From Bradyrhizobium lablabi (lineage in GTDB: Bacteria > Pseudomonadota > Alphaproteobacteria > Rhizobiales > Xanthobacteraceae), in assembly GCF_018131005.1 (NCBI RefSeq), contig NZ_JAFCJK010000018.1, positions 1 to 64,000 of the forward strand: DNA of 64,000 nucleotides, given 5' to 3'. A program made the translations under genes and the position numbers. This document shows positions 44,939 through 53,614 of this stretch, one piece after another. The notes beneath the pieces are model-generated. The model did not search any database. It saw only the letters and a list, made by a program, of their open reading frames with translations, and was not told the DNA's origin. How positions within the stretch are numbered: the stretch's first letter is position 1; every line of letters begins with the position of its first letter.

Positions 44939-47353
44939 ATGCTCCAAACTCGAATCACACCCCCTCGCGAGATCGAAACTCCTGCTCAGGAGTCGCCTTC
45001 ACTGGAGCAGACGATTTCTACGGCAGTCGCGCTGATTGGCCGCCAGTATCCCGTGATGATTTTCGTGCTGTGCCTGTGCATCGGCTTCGCCGGCGTCTAT
45101 TTGCTCACGGCACCGAAGCGATTTACCGGCACCGCCGTACTCTTGATCGACAGCCGCAAGATGCAGGGGCTGCAGACCCAAGCCCCGGCGGGCGGCGATA
45201 GTCCGATCGATTCGGCGATGGTCGACAGCCAGGTCGAAGTCCTCAAGTCGGAGACCATTGCAACCTCCGTCATCAAGCAATTGAACCTGCTCAATTCGCC
45301 GGAGTTCACCGCCAACGAAGGCGGACTGCTCTCCAGCATCTCCGACCTGTTTTCCGGACTGTTTCCCGAACAGCGCCCGTCCGAAGACGCTCTGATGCGT
45401 ACCGCAATTGGAAAGTTGATCGGCAATCTCTCGATCAAGCGCGTTGGCCTGAGCTATGTTATCGAAATATCGTATCAGGCGCTTTCACCCGAACAGGCTG
45501 CGCGGGTCGCCAATGCGGTGGCCGAAGGCTACATCAACGATTCACTGGAATCAAAATATCAAGCATCGCGGCGGGCGGCGGTTTGGTTGCAGGATCGATT
45601 GAAGGAACTGCGGACGCAGGCTTCCACAGCCGAACGCGCGGTCGTCGACTTCAAGGCCAAGAACAACATCGTCGATGCCGGCGGGCGGCTCCTCACCGAG
45701 CAGCAACTCGCGGAAATCAACAGCTCGCTGACTCAGGCCCGCGCTCAGCGCGCCGAGGCGCAGGCCAAGCTCGAGCGGATTACGGCCATTCTGAATGCGG
45801 ACGACAACGACTCCAAGGTCATCCTGAATGACCTGGCGACCGTGACCGACACGATGAACAATCCGGTTATCACCAAGTTGCGCCAGACCTATCTCGATTA
45901 TGCCGCGCGGCAAGCCGACTGGTCGAATCGATACGGACCGACTCACCTTGCGGTCGTCAATCTGCGCAACCAGATGCGCGAAATCAGGCATTCGATCACC
46001 GAGGAGCTGCGTCGCACGGCCGAAGTGTACAAGAGCGACCTCGCGATCGCGAAAGCGCGCGAGGAGTCAGGTCAGAAGAGCCTGAACGATACGATCGCGC
46101 TCTCCAACGGCACCAACCAGGCGCAAATCGCGTTGCGCGATCTGGAAAGCAACGCGCAGAGCGCCCGGGCGCTTTCCGACAACTTCCTCCAGCTCTACAT
46201 GGTCTCGGTTCAGCAGCAATCGTTTCCGATTACCGAAGCGCGTGTGATCACACAGGCATCCAACGCTCCCAACAAGACATCGCCCAAGACAACGCTCGTC
46301 CTGCTGGCAACGCTGATCGGCGGCGCAATCCTTGCCGGGGGCGTCGCTATCCTGCTCGACATGCTGGACCGCGTATTTCGAACAGTATCCCAGGTCGAGA
46401 GCCATCTTCACACCAGCTGCCTTGCTTCGATCCCAGCGATCGGCAGCGAGCAGAGCATGGGTCTATCCGGGCGTCCTTTGCTGTCCAAGGCAGGACGGCT
46501 GTTCAACAGGCGACCGAAAAAACCCCAGCCGCTGGCGGCGAAGCCGGTCCCCGCGTCGGCTTCGGGTCTGCCGCTGGGACGATCCGATATCGGGGCCCAT
46601 ATCCCGCAACCGCATCGCGACCGTCTGCTGACTGCCAACGACAGCGTCGGCAGATACGTGATCGATTCGCCCTTCTCGCGCTTTGCCGAGGGCTTTCGTT
46701 CGATCAAGCTGGCATGCGATCTCAGGGGTGACGAATCGTCCAACAAGGTCGTCGGCATTACCTCGGGCCTCCCCAATGAAGGCAAATCCACGATCAGCGA
46801 GGCGCTCGCCCAAACCGTGGCGCAAAGCGGTTGTCGCACACTGCTGATCGACGGCGACATCCGAAATCCAAGCCTTACCGCGCGGATGGCCCCCTCGGCG
46901 AAGATGGGCTTGATCGATGTCGTCCTGGGCAGGGTTGATTGGACGGAAGCAGTTTGGATCGATCCGCAAACCAATCTGCATTTCTTGCCCTGCGTGGTGA
47001 ATTTTCGGTTTTCCAACTCGAGCGACCTGCTGGCCTCGCAGCAGATGGAAAACCTGTTCCAGCAGCTACGTCAGTACTATGATCGCATCATTCTCGATCT
47101 CAGCCCGCTGGCGCCTGTCGTCGACGTTCGGGCGACCGGAGCGCTCGCGGACTCCTATATCCTCGTCATCGAGTGGGCGAAGTCGAAAGTCGATATCGTC
47201 GAGCGCGTGCTCTGTGAAACGCCGATTGTGCGCGAACGTATGCTAGGCGCGGTTCTTAACAAGGTGAACATGTCGGTGATGAGCCGCTACGACACATACG
47301 GCGCGGCCTACTACCGCAATCGATACTACAAGAGGTACGGCTACGTCGATTGA
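44939..47353 (+). CDS. exoP: Wzc/ExoP-like tyrosine autokinase and polysaccharide co-polymerase (804 aa)
   Basis: An N-terminal membrane span (VMIFVLCLCIGFAGVYLLTA, about 39-58) begins a Wzz-type chain-length domain with coiled-coil (about 200-410), followed by a second span near 448-470 (LVLLATLIGGAILAGGVAIL). A proline-rich linker leads to a BY-kinase domain: Walker A GITSGLPNEGKST (about 606-618), Walker A-prime LLIDGDIRNP, and Walker B RIILDLSPLAP. The C-terminus has a cluster of eight tyrosines in RYDTYGAAYYRNRYYKRYGY, the autophosphorylation tail. Wzc/ExoP sets chain length and drives export with an outer-membrane Wza-type partner, here encoded on the opposite strand at 47798-48994. All parts are in one polypeptide, as in ExoP. 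Confidence 0.93.
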   Translation: MLQTRITPPREIETPAQESPSLEQTISTAVALIGRQYPVMIFVLCLCIGFAGVYLLTAPKRFTGTAVLLIDSRKMQGLQTQAPAGGDSPIDSAMVDSQVEVLKSETIATSVIKQLNLLNSPEFTANEGGLLSSISDLFSGLFPEQRPSEDALMRTAIGKLIGNLSIKRVGLSYVIEISYQALSPEQAARVANAVAEGYINDSLESKYQASRRAAVWLQDRLKELRTQASTAERAVVDFKAKNNIVDAGGRLLTEQQLAEINSSLTQARAQRAEAQAKLERITAILNADDNDSKVILNDLATVTDTMNNPVITKLRQTYLDYAARQADWSNRYGPTHLAVVNLRNQMREIRHSITEELRRTAEVYKSDLAIAKAREESGQKSLNDTIALSNGTNQAQIALRDLESNAQSARALSDNFLQLYMVSVQQQSFPITEARVITQASNAPNKTSPKTTLVLLATLIGGAILAGGVAILLDMLDRVFRTVSQVESHLHTSCLASIPAIGSEQSMGLSGRPLLSKAGRLFNRRPKKPQPLAAKPVPASASGLPLGRSDIGAHIPQPHRDRLLTANDSVGRYVIDSPFSRFAEGFRSIKLACDLRGDESSNKVVGITSGLPNEGKSTISEALAQTVAQSGCRTLLIDGDIRNPSLTARMAPSAKMGLIDVVLGRVDWTEAVWIDPQTNLHFLPCVVNFRFSNSSDLLASQQMENLFQQLRQYYDRIILDLSPLAPVVDVRATGALADSYILVIEWAKSKVDIVERVLCETPIVRERMLGAVLNKVNMSVMSRYDTYGAAYYRNRYYKRYGYVD

Positions 47354-47797
47354 CGTCCAAAGGCTCGATCCGAATGTGCAGCAGTATTCCGCGATGATCG
47401 TGCCCCAGATCCGGTCGTGCTTGCCGTGTGGTCCGGAACATACGGTCCGGAACGTGGGATCTAACGCGGCCTGTTCGCACGCTGCTCGACCAAAGTCAGA
47501 TCCAGCTCGCTGACCTCGAGCGGCAAACCCAATCAATGAAATGGGCCTCGATGCCGGGTTGTTCGTTCTCGCCGGTAGAGCGGGCGCGGCCACGGCGTCG
47601 AGCCAGTTTTCGAACGGGCCGGCAGCAAGACCTCCGCCGTCACGGCGACCGCCGCGTGCCGGTGGCCAATTGGTGCCGCGAGGCGCTGCCGAACGGGCCG
47701 CCCTTCCTTCTGCCGACCGAATCCGCGGGTCAAGTCCCGCGAATTCATATTGTCGTCCAGGCATGCCGCCGCGCTGGAATGATTGACGCGCCAGCCG
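47354..47797. other. Intergenic region between convergent exoP and OPX genes
   Basis: About 440 bases. No credible reading frame is present (the plus-strand frame 47541-47786 is alanine/proline-rich low-complexity without a ribosome-binding site). A hairpin at 47786-47809 sits at the OPX stop. Confidence 0.4.
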
Positions 47798-47809
47798 TCA
47801 CTGGCGCGT
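47786..47809. terminator. Hairpin overlapping the OPX gene stop, possible terminator
   Basis: ACGCGCCAG (47786-47794) pairs perfectly with CTGGCGCGT (47801-47809) around a six-base loop that includes the stop codon of the OPX gene. There is no clear T-tract, so this is a tentative terminator between convergent genes. Confidence 0.35.
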
Positions 47810-48994
47810 GCTGATTTTCAGGATCTGCGCATTGTTCGCGGTAACGATCGTGTCGTTCGCGGTACCGATCACCAATCGAGTGAATTGCAGGAACTTTGCC
47901 GTGTCGACGGTGGCGGCGTTCGCGGCGAACAGCACGTCCTTGTCCCGCATTTCGAAGTTGCTTGCCAGGAAGAAGGCGGCCGGATCCCGGAAGTCTGCGT
48001 TATAGACCACGGGCACCAGCGGCCCGACGTACTTGGAGCAGTCGACGCCCAGTCGTTCCGCCAACTCGCGCGGCTCGCGCCTATAGACATAGACGCCCGC
48101 GGGCTCGGCCTGCGCATCAATCAGGCCGCCGGCCTTGGCCATCGCCTGCGCCATGTTGATCTTCCACATATCGAACGGGAACTGCGCCTGCCCTCCGAAA
48201 TTTCCTCCCACCGTAAACGCCCCAAAGGCGAGGAAGACCTGCGGTTCGCGGTAGACATAGATGGTGTCGCCGGGATGGATCCAGATATTGTTGGCAGGTT
48301 GATACACCAAGGCTCCGAACGGAACCGTTGCCTTCTTGCCGCCGCGCTCCAGCGTCACCCAGCTCTCCCAGCCCGGCCCCGACAGCCCGCCGGCGCGTGC
48401 GATCAAGTCAAGTATCCGCTCGCCGGCCGCATTGGCCGTCAAACGGGCTGGCGATCTCACTTCGCCCAGCACGCTGACGAGCGAGGTGTTCTGCGTGATC
48501 AGGGACACCACCACCTGTGGCTCGATGGCGCGGTTTCCGATCGCCTTCACGATGTCCTGCTGAATCTCGACCGGCGTGCGGCCGTTGGCCTTCACCGTGC
48601 CCGCGTAGGGAACCGAAATGTACCCATTCAAGTCAACGTTTTGGTTTGGCAGGGCTACGAAGTTGCCTGGCCGCACGCCGGCCTCTGCCGGGATAAACAA
48701 GCCTCCTGCAGCAGCTTCAAAGATCGATACGGCCACAGTGTCCCCAATGCCAAACCTGATGCCTGCGGGCGGCCGGCGATCAGGAAATGACCCCGCGATT
48801 GCGCCGGGGCCGTATTCCTTCAGGATATCGACAACGGTCGGTGTGAGCTTGACCAGTTCGTAATCCGGCCCCGATCTCGTGACCTGGCTCTTGATGACAT
48901 GATCTTCCGGACCGGACATGGGCATGATCGCGCACCCCGCTGAAGACAGCAGAATGCCGAGCAAGACTCCCCATACTAAAACACTGCGTCTCAA
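47798..48994 (-). CDS. Outer-membrane polysaccharide export lipoprotein, Wza/OPX family (398 aa)
   Basis: The start is a TTG at 48994 after GGGGA; the upstream frame has a stop soon after. The N-terminus MRRSVLVWGVLLGILLSSAG ends in C21, a lipobox for a lipoprotein. GIGDTVAVSIFE at about 82-93 is the polysaccharide export (PES) domain, and NTSLVSVLGEVRSPARL and GDTIYVYREPQVFLAFGAF are the SLBB/Wza repeats that form the periplasmic ring. Wza-type proteins form the outer-membrane channel with the Wzc co-polymerase. It is encoded opposite and convergent to exoP, so the two are not in one operon. ExoF-like proteins of rhizobia are a close alternative name. Confidence 0.9.
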   Translation of the reverse strand: MRRSVLVWGVLLGILLSSAGCAIMPMSGPEDHVIKSQVTRSGPDYELVKLTPTVVDILKEYGPGAIAGSFPDRRPPAGIRFGIGDTVAVSIFEAAAGGLFIPAEAGVRPGNFVALPNQNVDLNGYISVPYAGTVKANGRTPVEIQQDIVKAIGNRAIEPQVVVSLITQNTSLVSVLGEVRSPARLTANAAGERILDLIARAGGLSGPGWESWVTLERGGKKATVPFGALVYQPANNIWIHPGDTIYVYREPQVFLAFGAFTVGGNFGGQAQFPFDMWKINMAQAMAKAGGLIDAQAEPAGVYVYRREPRELAERLGVDCSKYVGPLVPVVYNADFRDPAAFFLASNFEMRDKDVLFAANAATVDTAKFLQFTRLVIGTANDTIVTANNAQILKISTRQ

Positions 48995-49342
48995 GACTGA
49001 TCCCCATCACTCGCCAATTCGGGCCAACCCAAATCCCCAAAGTGGCGCAAACGAAGCCGCTGGACATGGTCAGAATAAGGTCGCAGCAACAATAAGAGCA
49101 TGCTGTTGCAGCGCAGATACAGCCGCGCTGCCCACTCAATCATGAATTAGGCAGAAGCGTGCCCAGTTTGCATCTCGTCTATGCGCGGGTTCCAGATGGT
49201 TCGGCGCTCGCTGATGCAACGACCAAGGGCAGTTCCGCTGATCGGACGCTATGGCCGTTTCGGCACGAGACAATCTCGCGTGAACCGCTGTCCAAAAAAG
49301 CAGCATCAGGCCGGCACAGGGCAGACAAAGTTGCACGCTGCA
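48995..49342. other. Divergent intergenic region, promoters of OPX and secreted-protein genes
   Basis: About 350 bases between divergent starts (48994 minus and 49343 plus). No gene with a ribosome-binding site is seen, and I could not assign promoters with confidence. Confidence 0.35.
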
Positions 49343-50023
49343 ATGGACCGTGTTTCTGATCCATGGTGTTCGGTAAGGGTGGAGAGTCTTGTTCCAGTGC
49401 GTGTTCCGTCTGCGCTTGTCGTGTTGGCTGTAACCCTGCTCTGCGCGGCTCTATCGGTTGCAGCCGCGGGTTATGTACGGGCTGAGCCGCCGGTTCCGGG
49501 CATGCTGGACTGCAAGTCCGGCGTCAGCCCCGAACGGCGTCAACGGTGCGATGAAGAGGCCTTCAGACAGGTTGAGACCGGCAGTGAATCGACGCGGCTC
49601 GAGGGCGGATGGCGATTGGTCAAGAGCCGAAATCCTGAAGGCGGCGCCGATGCCATTTCGGTGATGCATGTTGTCGATAGCGCCAAATCGGATACACGCC
49701 TTGCGGGTTTGAGTCTGCAATGCGCGAAGGACGGTGTTGAAGTCGTGCTCATCGTTCTCGAACCGCTGCCACGCTCGCCGCGGCCGAAGGTGGTCCTGAC
49801 AACAGGAGAAGGGCGGGCGGAATTCGAAGGGTCCGTGGTCCAGGGAGGCGCGGCGGTGCGACTGCCCGCGGACGCGTCAAGGCTTGCGGCCAGCGACTGG
49901 CAGACCGCACCCGAACTTTCGGTCGAAATCGGAACCGAGCCGACAGCGATCCGTGGAACGGTGCCGATTGCCGGATTGGCTGCGGCTCTCCTTTACTTGT
50001 CGCAAAACTGCCATGCCCGATAA
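49343..50023 (+). CDS. Secreted or membrane-anchored protein (about 226 aa), unknown function
   Basis: After an N-terminal leader, a hydrophobic segment VVLAVTLLCAALSVAAAGYV (about 27-46) is followed by YVRAEPPVPG, so this is a signal peptide or anchor. The mature part has two cysteine pairs (LDCKSGVSPERRQRC) and a beta-rich region with WRLVKSRNPEGG; LSLQCAKDGVEVVLIVLEPL recalls invasion-associated IalB-like repeats, without certainty. The open frame begins at 49181; I prefer 49343, but a GTG near 49397 after GGTGGAG is also possible. It is the first plus-strand gene after the OPX gene and is followed by a polymerase-like membrane protein. Confidence 0.6.
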   Translation: MDRVSDPWCSVRVESLVPVRVPSALVVLAVTLLCAALSVAAAGYVRAEPPVPGMLDCKSGVSPERRQRCDEEAFRQVETGSESTRLEGGWRLVKSRNPEGGADAISVMHVVDSAKSDTRLAGLSLQCAKDGVEVVLIVLEPLPRSPRPKVVLTTGEGRAEFEGSVVQGGAAVRLPADASRLAASDWQTAPELSVEIGTEPTAIRGTVPIAGLAAALLYLSQNCHAR

Positions 50024-50149
50024 ATTGGCCGGTCACTGGAACTTTCATGCCCGCGCAGTTCCCGTGCATCGACTGCGTCGGCCAGTTAGCGCGTCACGGA
50101 CTGATGATGCGGCTCCTCGCGGGTATCGACCACACCTTCTCAACTATCG

Positions 50150-51595
50150 GTGCTATCGGGGGCCGGCATTGGCGGCGCGTGTTCGCCTATGCGACATTCG
50201 CCGCCGTGTACGCTTGGTCGCGGTAGCCACCGCCCTCACGTTAATCTCCATGCAGCATCGAAGTCTCAGATTTTGTCGATCGCCTCCTACCTTCTGATCG
50301 CATTACTGACCGCGATCCCGATCTTGGCAATCGCAACCGGCGCTTTCGCACAGCACGCGGTCGCGCTTGTCGCCGCCATTATCTTGGCCATGGCGGCAAG
50401 GGACGCCGACGACCTCGAGTCCACCGCGCAGTTGCTGAAGCGATTTTCATTCGCGATACTGATCCCGATCGTCTGGATGGCGCTGCAAACTTTTCCGGCT
50501 CCCTTTTCCTCGCTCGCAAATCCGATCTGGTCGGCGACCTCGACCGCATTGAACGAACCCTCGCTGCCGGGGCGCATCAGCATTGACCCCGGCGCGACAT
50601 TGCGAAGCTTATTTTTCTATCTGACCAGCGTGTCGCTGGTGGTGTCGACCGTCATCGTCGCCAAGGATCGTCACCGGGCCGAAACGATCCTGTTCGTGTT
50701 GAGCGCGGTAACGACCTTCATGTCGGTCGAAGTCCTGCTCGGCCGGCTCGGTTGGTTCGCAAGCCTGATTCCCGACATAGGAGCGCCCACGAGCCCGTTT
50801 CCGGCAGCAGCCACGCTCGCCATATTGGCAAATGGTGCGCTCGTTGCCAGGGCACTCGAACGACACCAGCATCAACAGGACATGTATAATTCGGCTTCGC
50901 TCCCGTTTTGGCTCGGGGTTCTCTCCTGTCTGTCCGGAATTGCCGTGGCGTTCGCGGCAATCGCGACACTCGCACGAGGGACTTTGTTGGCGGTCACCGG
51001 CCTGGGATTGACGGTCATGGTCTTCATCGCCGCCGTCCGCCGCCTGGGATTTCGCTCCTGGCCGTCGGCGATTTTGTTTGTGGTGCTTGCGGCAATGGCC
51101 GCCTCCATGGCGGTGCCGCACTTTCAGTCAGGCGGCTCTGGCCTGCTGGGATTCGTCGGCTTCGTCCCGGAAGAAGTTGCATTAGCAGAACGCCTGCTCG
51201 CTGATGCCCCGTGGTTGGGAAATGGCGTTGGAACGTTCGGGCTGATATCGAGGGCCTATCAGGATTTTGGCACCGGGGCGCTGGCAGCTCCGCCTTCAAC
51301 CGCGGTCTTGATCGCGATCGAGTCAGGACGTTGGGCGCTCGTGGTCCTGGCTGGCATCGCCGCCCAGCTTTTCTTCGTTACATTTCGGGGCGCGATTCGG
51401 CGGGGACGCGATTCCTTCTTTTCGGCGGCTGCGGCTGCCGGCGTTCTGGCTGTACTCTGCGAAAGCTTCCTAGATTCGAGCCTTTCAAGCTCCTCCATCC
51501 AGATCATCGTGGCTGTCATGGTCGGGCTGGGACTTGCACAAGCCGCCGGCCGGACCAGCAACGTCAAAAGACCAGGTGACATGCCAGCGCCATAA
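50150..51595 (+). CDS. O-antigen ligase/polymerase-like membrane protein (up to 481 aa)
   Basis: Ten or more membrane spans, with a hydrophilic loop near residues 340-400 (GFVPEEVALAERLLADAPWLGNGVG and ISRAYQDFGTG) before the last two spans. The loop element APWLGNGVGTFG is a hallmark of O-antigen ligase/Wzy-type proteins. It either polymerises the repeat units or ligates glycan; a second candidate polymerase is at 33483-34745. The start is unresolved: the open frame begins with GTG at 50150, but hydrophobic sequence begins only at about residue 42, where a TTG (50273) is another choice. It precedes two genes for small envelope proteins. Confidence 0.72.
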   Translation: MLSGAGIGGACSPMRHSPPCTLGRGSHRPHVNLHAASKSQILSIASYLLIALLTAIPILAIATGAFAQHAVALVAAIILAMAARDADDLESTAQLLKRFSFAILIPIVWMALQTFPAPFSSLANPIWSATSTALNEPSLPGRISIDPGATLRSLFFYLTSVSLVVSTVIVAKDRHRAETILFVLSAVTTFMSVEVLLGRLGWFASLIPDIGAPTSPFPAAATLAILANGALVARALERHQHQQDMYNSASLPFWLGVLSCLSGIAVAFAAIATLARGTLLAVTGLGLTVMVFIAAVRRLGFRSWPSAILFVVLAAMAASMAVPHFQSGGSGLLGFVGFVPEEVALAERLLADAPWLGNGVGTFGLISRAYQDFGTGALAAPPSTAVLIAIESGRWALVVLAGIAAQLFFVTFRGAIRRGRDSFFSAAAAAGVLAVLCESFLDSSLSSSSIQIIVAVMVGLGLAQAAGRTSNVKRPGDMPAP

Positions 51596-51617
51596 GACGG
51601 CATTACGTTGGGCTGTG

Positions 51618-51662
51618 GCGTTTTCGAGCGAAGTGGCCACCGGTTCGCGTGAAGAAAACGCT
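51618..51662 (+). repeat. Short palindromic intergenic repeat, family A, copy 2
   Basis: GCGTTTTCGAGCGAAGTGG at the left and CGTGAAGAAAACGCTT at the right pair at their ends (CGTTTTC with GAAAACG). This is the cleanest copy in the window. It lies 23 bases after the polymerase/ligase gene and 60 bases before the next gene. Confidence 0.65.
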
Positions 51663-51678
51663 TCAAAGCAAGAATCCA

Positions 51679-51709
51679 GAGCGTCCGGTTCTTAGAACCG
51701 ATAATGCTC
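51679..51709 (+). repeat. Palindromic element (GAGC...GCTC with inner CGGTTC hairpin)
   Basis: An inner perfect stem CGGTTC/GAACCG (51686-51700) around TTA lies inside an outer GAGC/GCTC pair. It follows directly after the family A repeat, and this combination of two palindromes in tandem resembles the 57727-57827 arrangement. It may act as a transcription terminator or as a mobile-repeat remnant. Confidence 0.45.
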
Positions 51710-51722
51710 CAGTTCGCCGGGA

Positions 51723-52394
51723 ATGACGTCTTTGAAAAGATTTCGCACCCTTCTAATGGCGCTGGCGCTGGCCATCGGATGTTATGCAATCGCTTCGGCC
51801 ATGGCAGAGATGACGGCGCTGAAGCGCTCTGCATTCCCGGCCGATCCATCCAAGATTAGCTCGCCCTCGGCTGAAGAAGTGCCCTCCTTGCTGGCAACGC
51901 TCTCTCCTTTCAGATCGGAGCTGGAAAGCAATCATGCCTTGATCGCCGCGCTGCAGGCGATCGAGTCCGGCCGGAAGAAGCCGGCGAGCGTACAATCCGC
52001 AGAGCATGCCGCCGCTCTCGGCAGGGTCAGGCAGACGCTATCGATCTCGCCCTACAATCCAGAACTGTGGCTAGCGCTGGCGCTGCTCCAGGCCCAGCGC
52101 GACCCGCACGATCCGGTCGTGATCGAGGCTCTGAAGATGGCGTATTTTACCGGGCCGAACGACGCACGATTGATGCCGGTGCGGCTTGACATAGCGGGCC
52201 GCTTCGATGCGCTCTCTATTCCGGACATCAAGGACCTTGCACGCAATGACGTTCAGCTGATCATGACCCGCAGGCCCGAGCTGAAACCTGCGATCGTGTC
52301 GGCCTATCGGCGGGCCTCCGACCTCGGCAAGGCTTTTCTGCAAGACGCGGTTCAATCGATCGATCCGGCGTTCGCTCAGACACTGCGTGGCTAA
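51723..52394 (+). CDS. Membrane-anchored or exported protein with TPR-like helical domain (223 aa)
   Basis: An N-terminal hydrophobic segment (TLLMALALAIGCYAIASAMA, about 9-28) acts as anchor or signal peptide. The rest is helical: residues about 75-190 contain SPYNPELWLALALLQAQR, which looks like a tetratricopeptide-type unit, then FTGPNDARLMPVRLDIAGRF. TPR-like periplasmic proteins often assist polysaccharide assembly. It follows the polymerase/ligase-like gene by about 130 bases, so a joint role is plausible. No catalytic motif is seen and I do not recognise a named family. Confidence 0.68.
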   Translation: MTSLKRFRTLLMALALAIGCYAIASAMAEMTALKRSAFPADPSKISSPSAEEVPSLLATLSPFRSELESNHALIAALQAIESGRKKPASVQSAEHAAALGRVRQTLSISPYNPELWLALALLQAQRDPHDPVVIEALKMAYFTGPNDARLMPVRLDIAGRFDALSIPDIKDLARNDVQLIMTRRPELKPAIVSAYRRASDLGKAFLQDAVQSIDPAFAQTLRG

Positions 52395-52573
52395 AATGCG
52401 GACACGAAACGGCCACGGAATGCGCGGTGGCCGGGATCGCGGCGAAAGGCACAAACGGACTTACTGATCCGTCTCGGTCACACTTCTCTCAAATTTTCCG
52501 ACGGCAATATGCGTCCGGTTGCTCGTTCCGCCGCGACGGTCTAAGCTCGATCGCAATCAGGGGAACTAATGCG

Positions 52574-52906
52574 ATGTTACGATCCTGCGTCGGCCTTGTC
52601 GCGCTCGCCTCGACTGTGATCATTTCTGTTATGCCGGCGCATTCGGCCGATTATGCCGCCTATCCGCGAAAGGCTCGGTCTGCAGCAAGCGTTCTGCAGA
52701 TCGATCGTGGGCCGAGTCCCTATTGCGGTCCGATATGCGGTTGCCCGGAGGCAGTCTATGTGAGGCATCGATCGCTCGTGGCGGCCTATCCTTACACCTT
52801 TGATCCGCGCACCAAGAGCGACGTCCCGCCCTATCACTATGGCCCGAGCCGGACTTACGTCAGGTATGTGAATCCCCGCAATCCTGATCTGGTGTTTCAA
52901 TACTGA
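52574..52906 (+). CDS. Small secreted protein (110 aa), unknown function
   Basis: AGGGGA (52559-52564) precedes the ATG at 52574 by nine bases. The signal peptide MLRSCVGLVALASTVIISVM ends near AHSA-DYAAYP. The mature part is tyrosine/proline-rich with CGPICGCPEAVYVRH (three cysteines) and NPDLVFQY at the C-terminus. Short secreted Tyr/Pro-rich proteins of this appearance occur in Bradyrhizobium genomes. It is probably periplasmic. It closes a set of envelope-protein genes downstream of the polymerase/ligase-like gene. Confidence 0.65.
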   Translation: MLRSCVGLVALASTVIISVMPAHSADYAAYPRKARSAASVLQIDRGPSPYCGPICGCPEAVYVRHRSLVAAYPYTFDPRTKSDVPPYHYGPSRTYVRYVNPRNPDLVFQY

Positions 52907-53008
52907 GCCGGCGCAGATGTTGTTTGCGGCCCGCCAACTTCTCGGCTGTCTTTCATTCCGATGGTCGGCACGGCCGCGCGCCCGTGCAAATGCGCTGTTG
53001 GCGGCACG

Positions 53009-53311
53009 TCATGCGTCGTGAGCGGTTGGCCACGGCTCACGAGCGCCGCGCGGCATCACGTGTTCTGATCGTTCACGGAAATTGAAGCTCTCGAAAGAAT
53101 GGCGGTGCGGTTCATTGGCGGATGGCGCGCGCGATGAATTCGGACGGCGCGGCGGGCGTGACGATTCGGATGTGCTGGCCTGTGAGTTGGACATGTAGCG
53201 CGCGTACATCAGATGGTGTTCGCGAAGTTTCCGCGAGCGCCGCGCCCGCGTCGCATAGCCGAGAGCGAATCCGGCAAGAAAGCTCGCCGCCAAGATCAGA
53301 GCTGGAAGCAT
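53009..53311 (-). CDS. Small single-span membrane protein (100 aa)
   Basis: MLPALILAASFLAGFALGYA is a single membrane span, followed by TRARRSRKLREHH, a basic cytoplasmic segment. The first 30 residues share the pattern MLxxLILxxxFxAGFxxGYxxRxxRS with the 53-residue protein at 59804-59965. The remaining 60 residues are low-complexity and may not be conserved, so the true C-terminus is uncertain. Upstream DNA shows a strong conserved element also found upstream of the 59804-59965 gene. It faces the phosphatase gene at 53615 on the other strand. Confidence 0.58.
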   Translation of the reverse strand: MLPALILAASFLAGFALGYATRARRSRKLREHHLMYARYMSNSQASTSESSRPPRRPNSSRAPSANEPHRHSFESFNFRERSEHVMPRGAREPWPTAHDA

Positions 53312-53614
53312 GGGACGTCCGTACAGCGCCAGGGCCAGGATATGTTTCCCATATTACGCCGGCATCACGATTCTTGATGACGAAAGAATGTTCATTTGCT
53401 CAATTTTTTGTGCGACGCAACGTGCTGCGACAAGGGCAAGCGACGATGCGCGAATTTACCGAAGATCAGCCGGTGCCTATAAGACCGAAGCGGCATTTTT
53501 TGCCGATCGTGTGGCCGCTCAGCCCCTTTCGCGCGTGCTTTGGCGCAGCCACGGGCGGGCGGAAAATCTTGGTTCGCGAGACTTGCCTCGCGGTTGCGAT
53601 GCGTCAGGGCTAAC
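53312..53614. other. Divergent intergenic region with conserved upstream element
   Basis: About 300 bases between divergent genes starting at 53311 and 53615. It contains the conserved element at 53364-53413 and no supported gene. Confidence 0.45.
53364..53413 (-). promoter_or_regulatory. Conserved upstream element, copy 1
   Basis: About 55-100 bases upstream of the small membrane-protein start, CGAAAGAATGTTCATTTGCT then CAATTTTTTGTGC aligns closely with the copy at 60021-60071 (CGAAAGATTGTTCATTCGTT then GAATTCTTTTGTGC). The two share ATCA-GATTC at one end and TTTTGTGC at the other. The flanks diverge. This is probably a promoter or operator controlling a shared regulon. Confidence 0.5.

Noticed and set aside
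47783..48790. 335-residue plus-strand open frame opposite the OPX gene
   Set aside because: The OPX frame has a lipobox and PES/SLBB motifs. The antisense frame does not have any coherent features.
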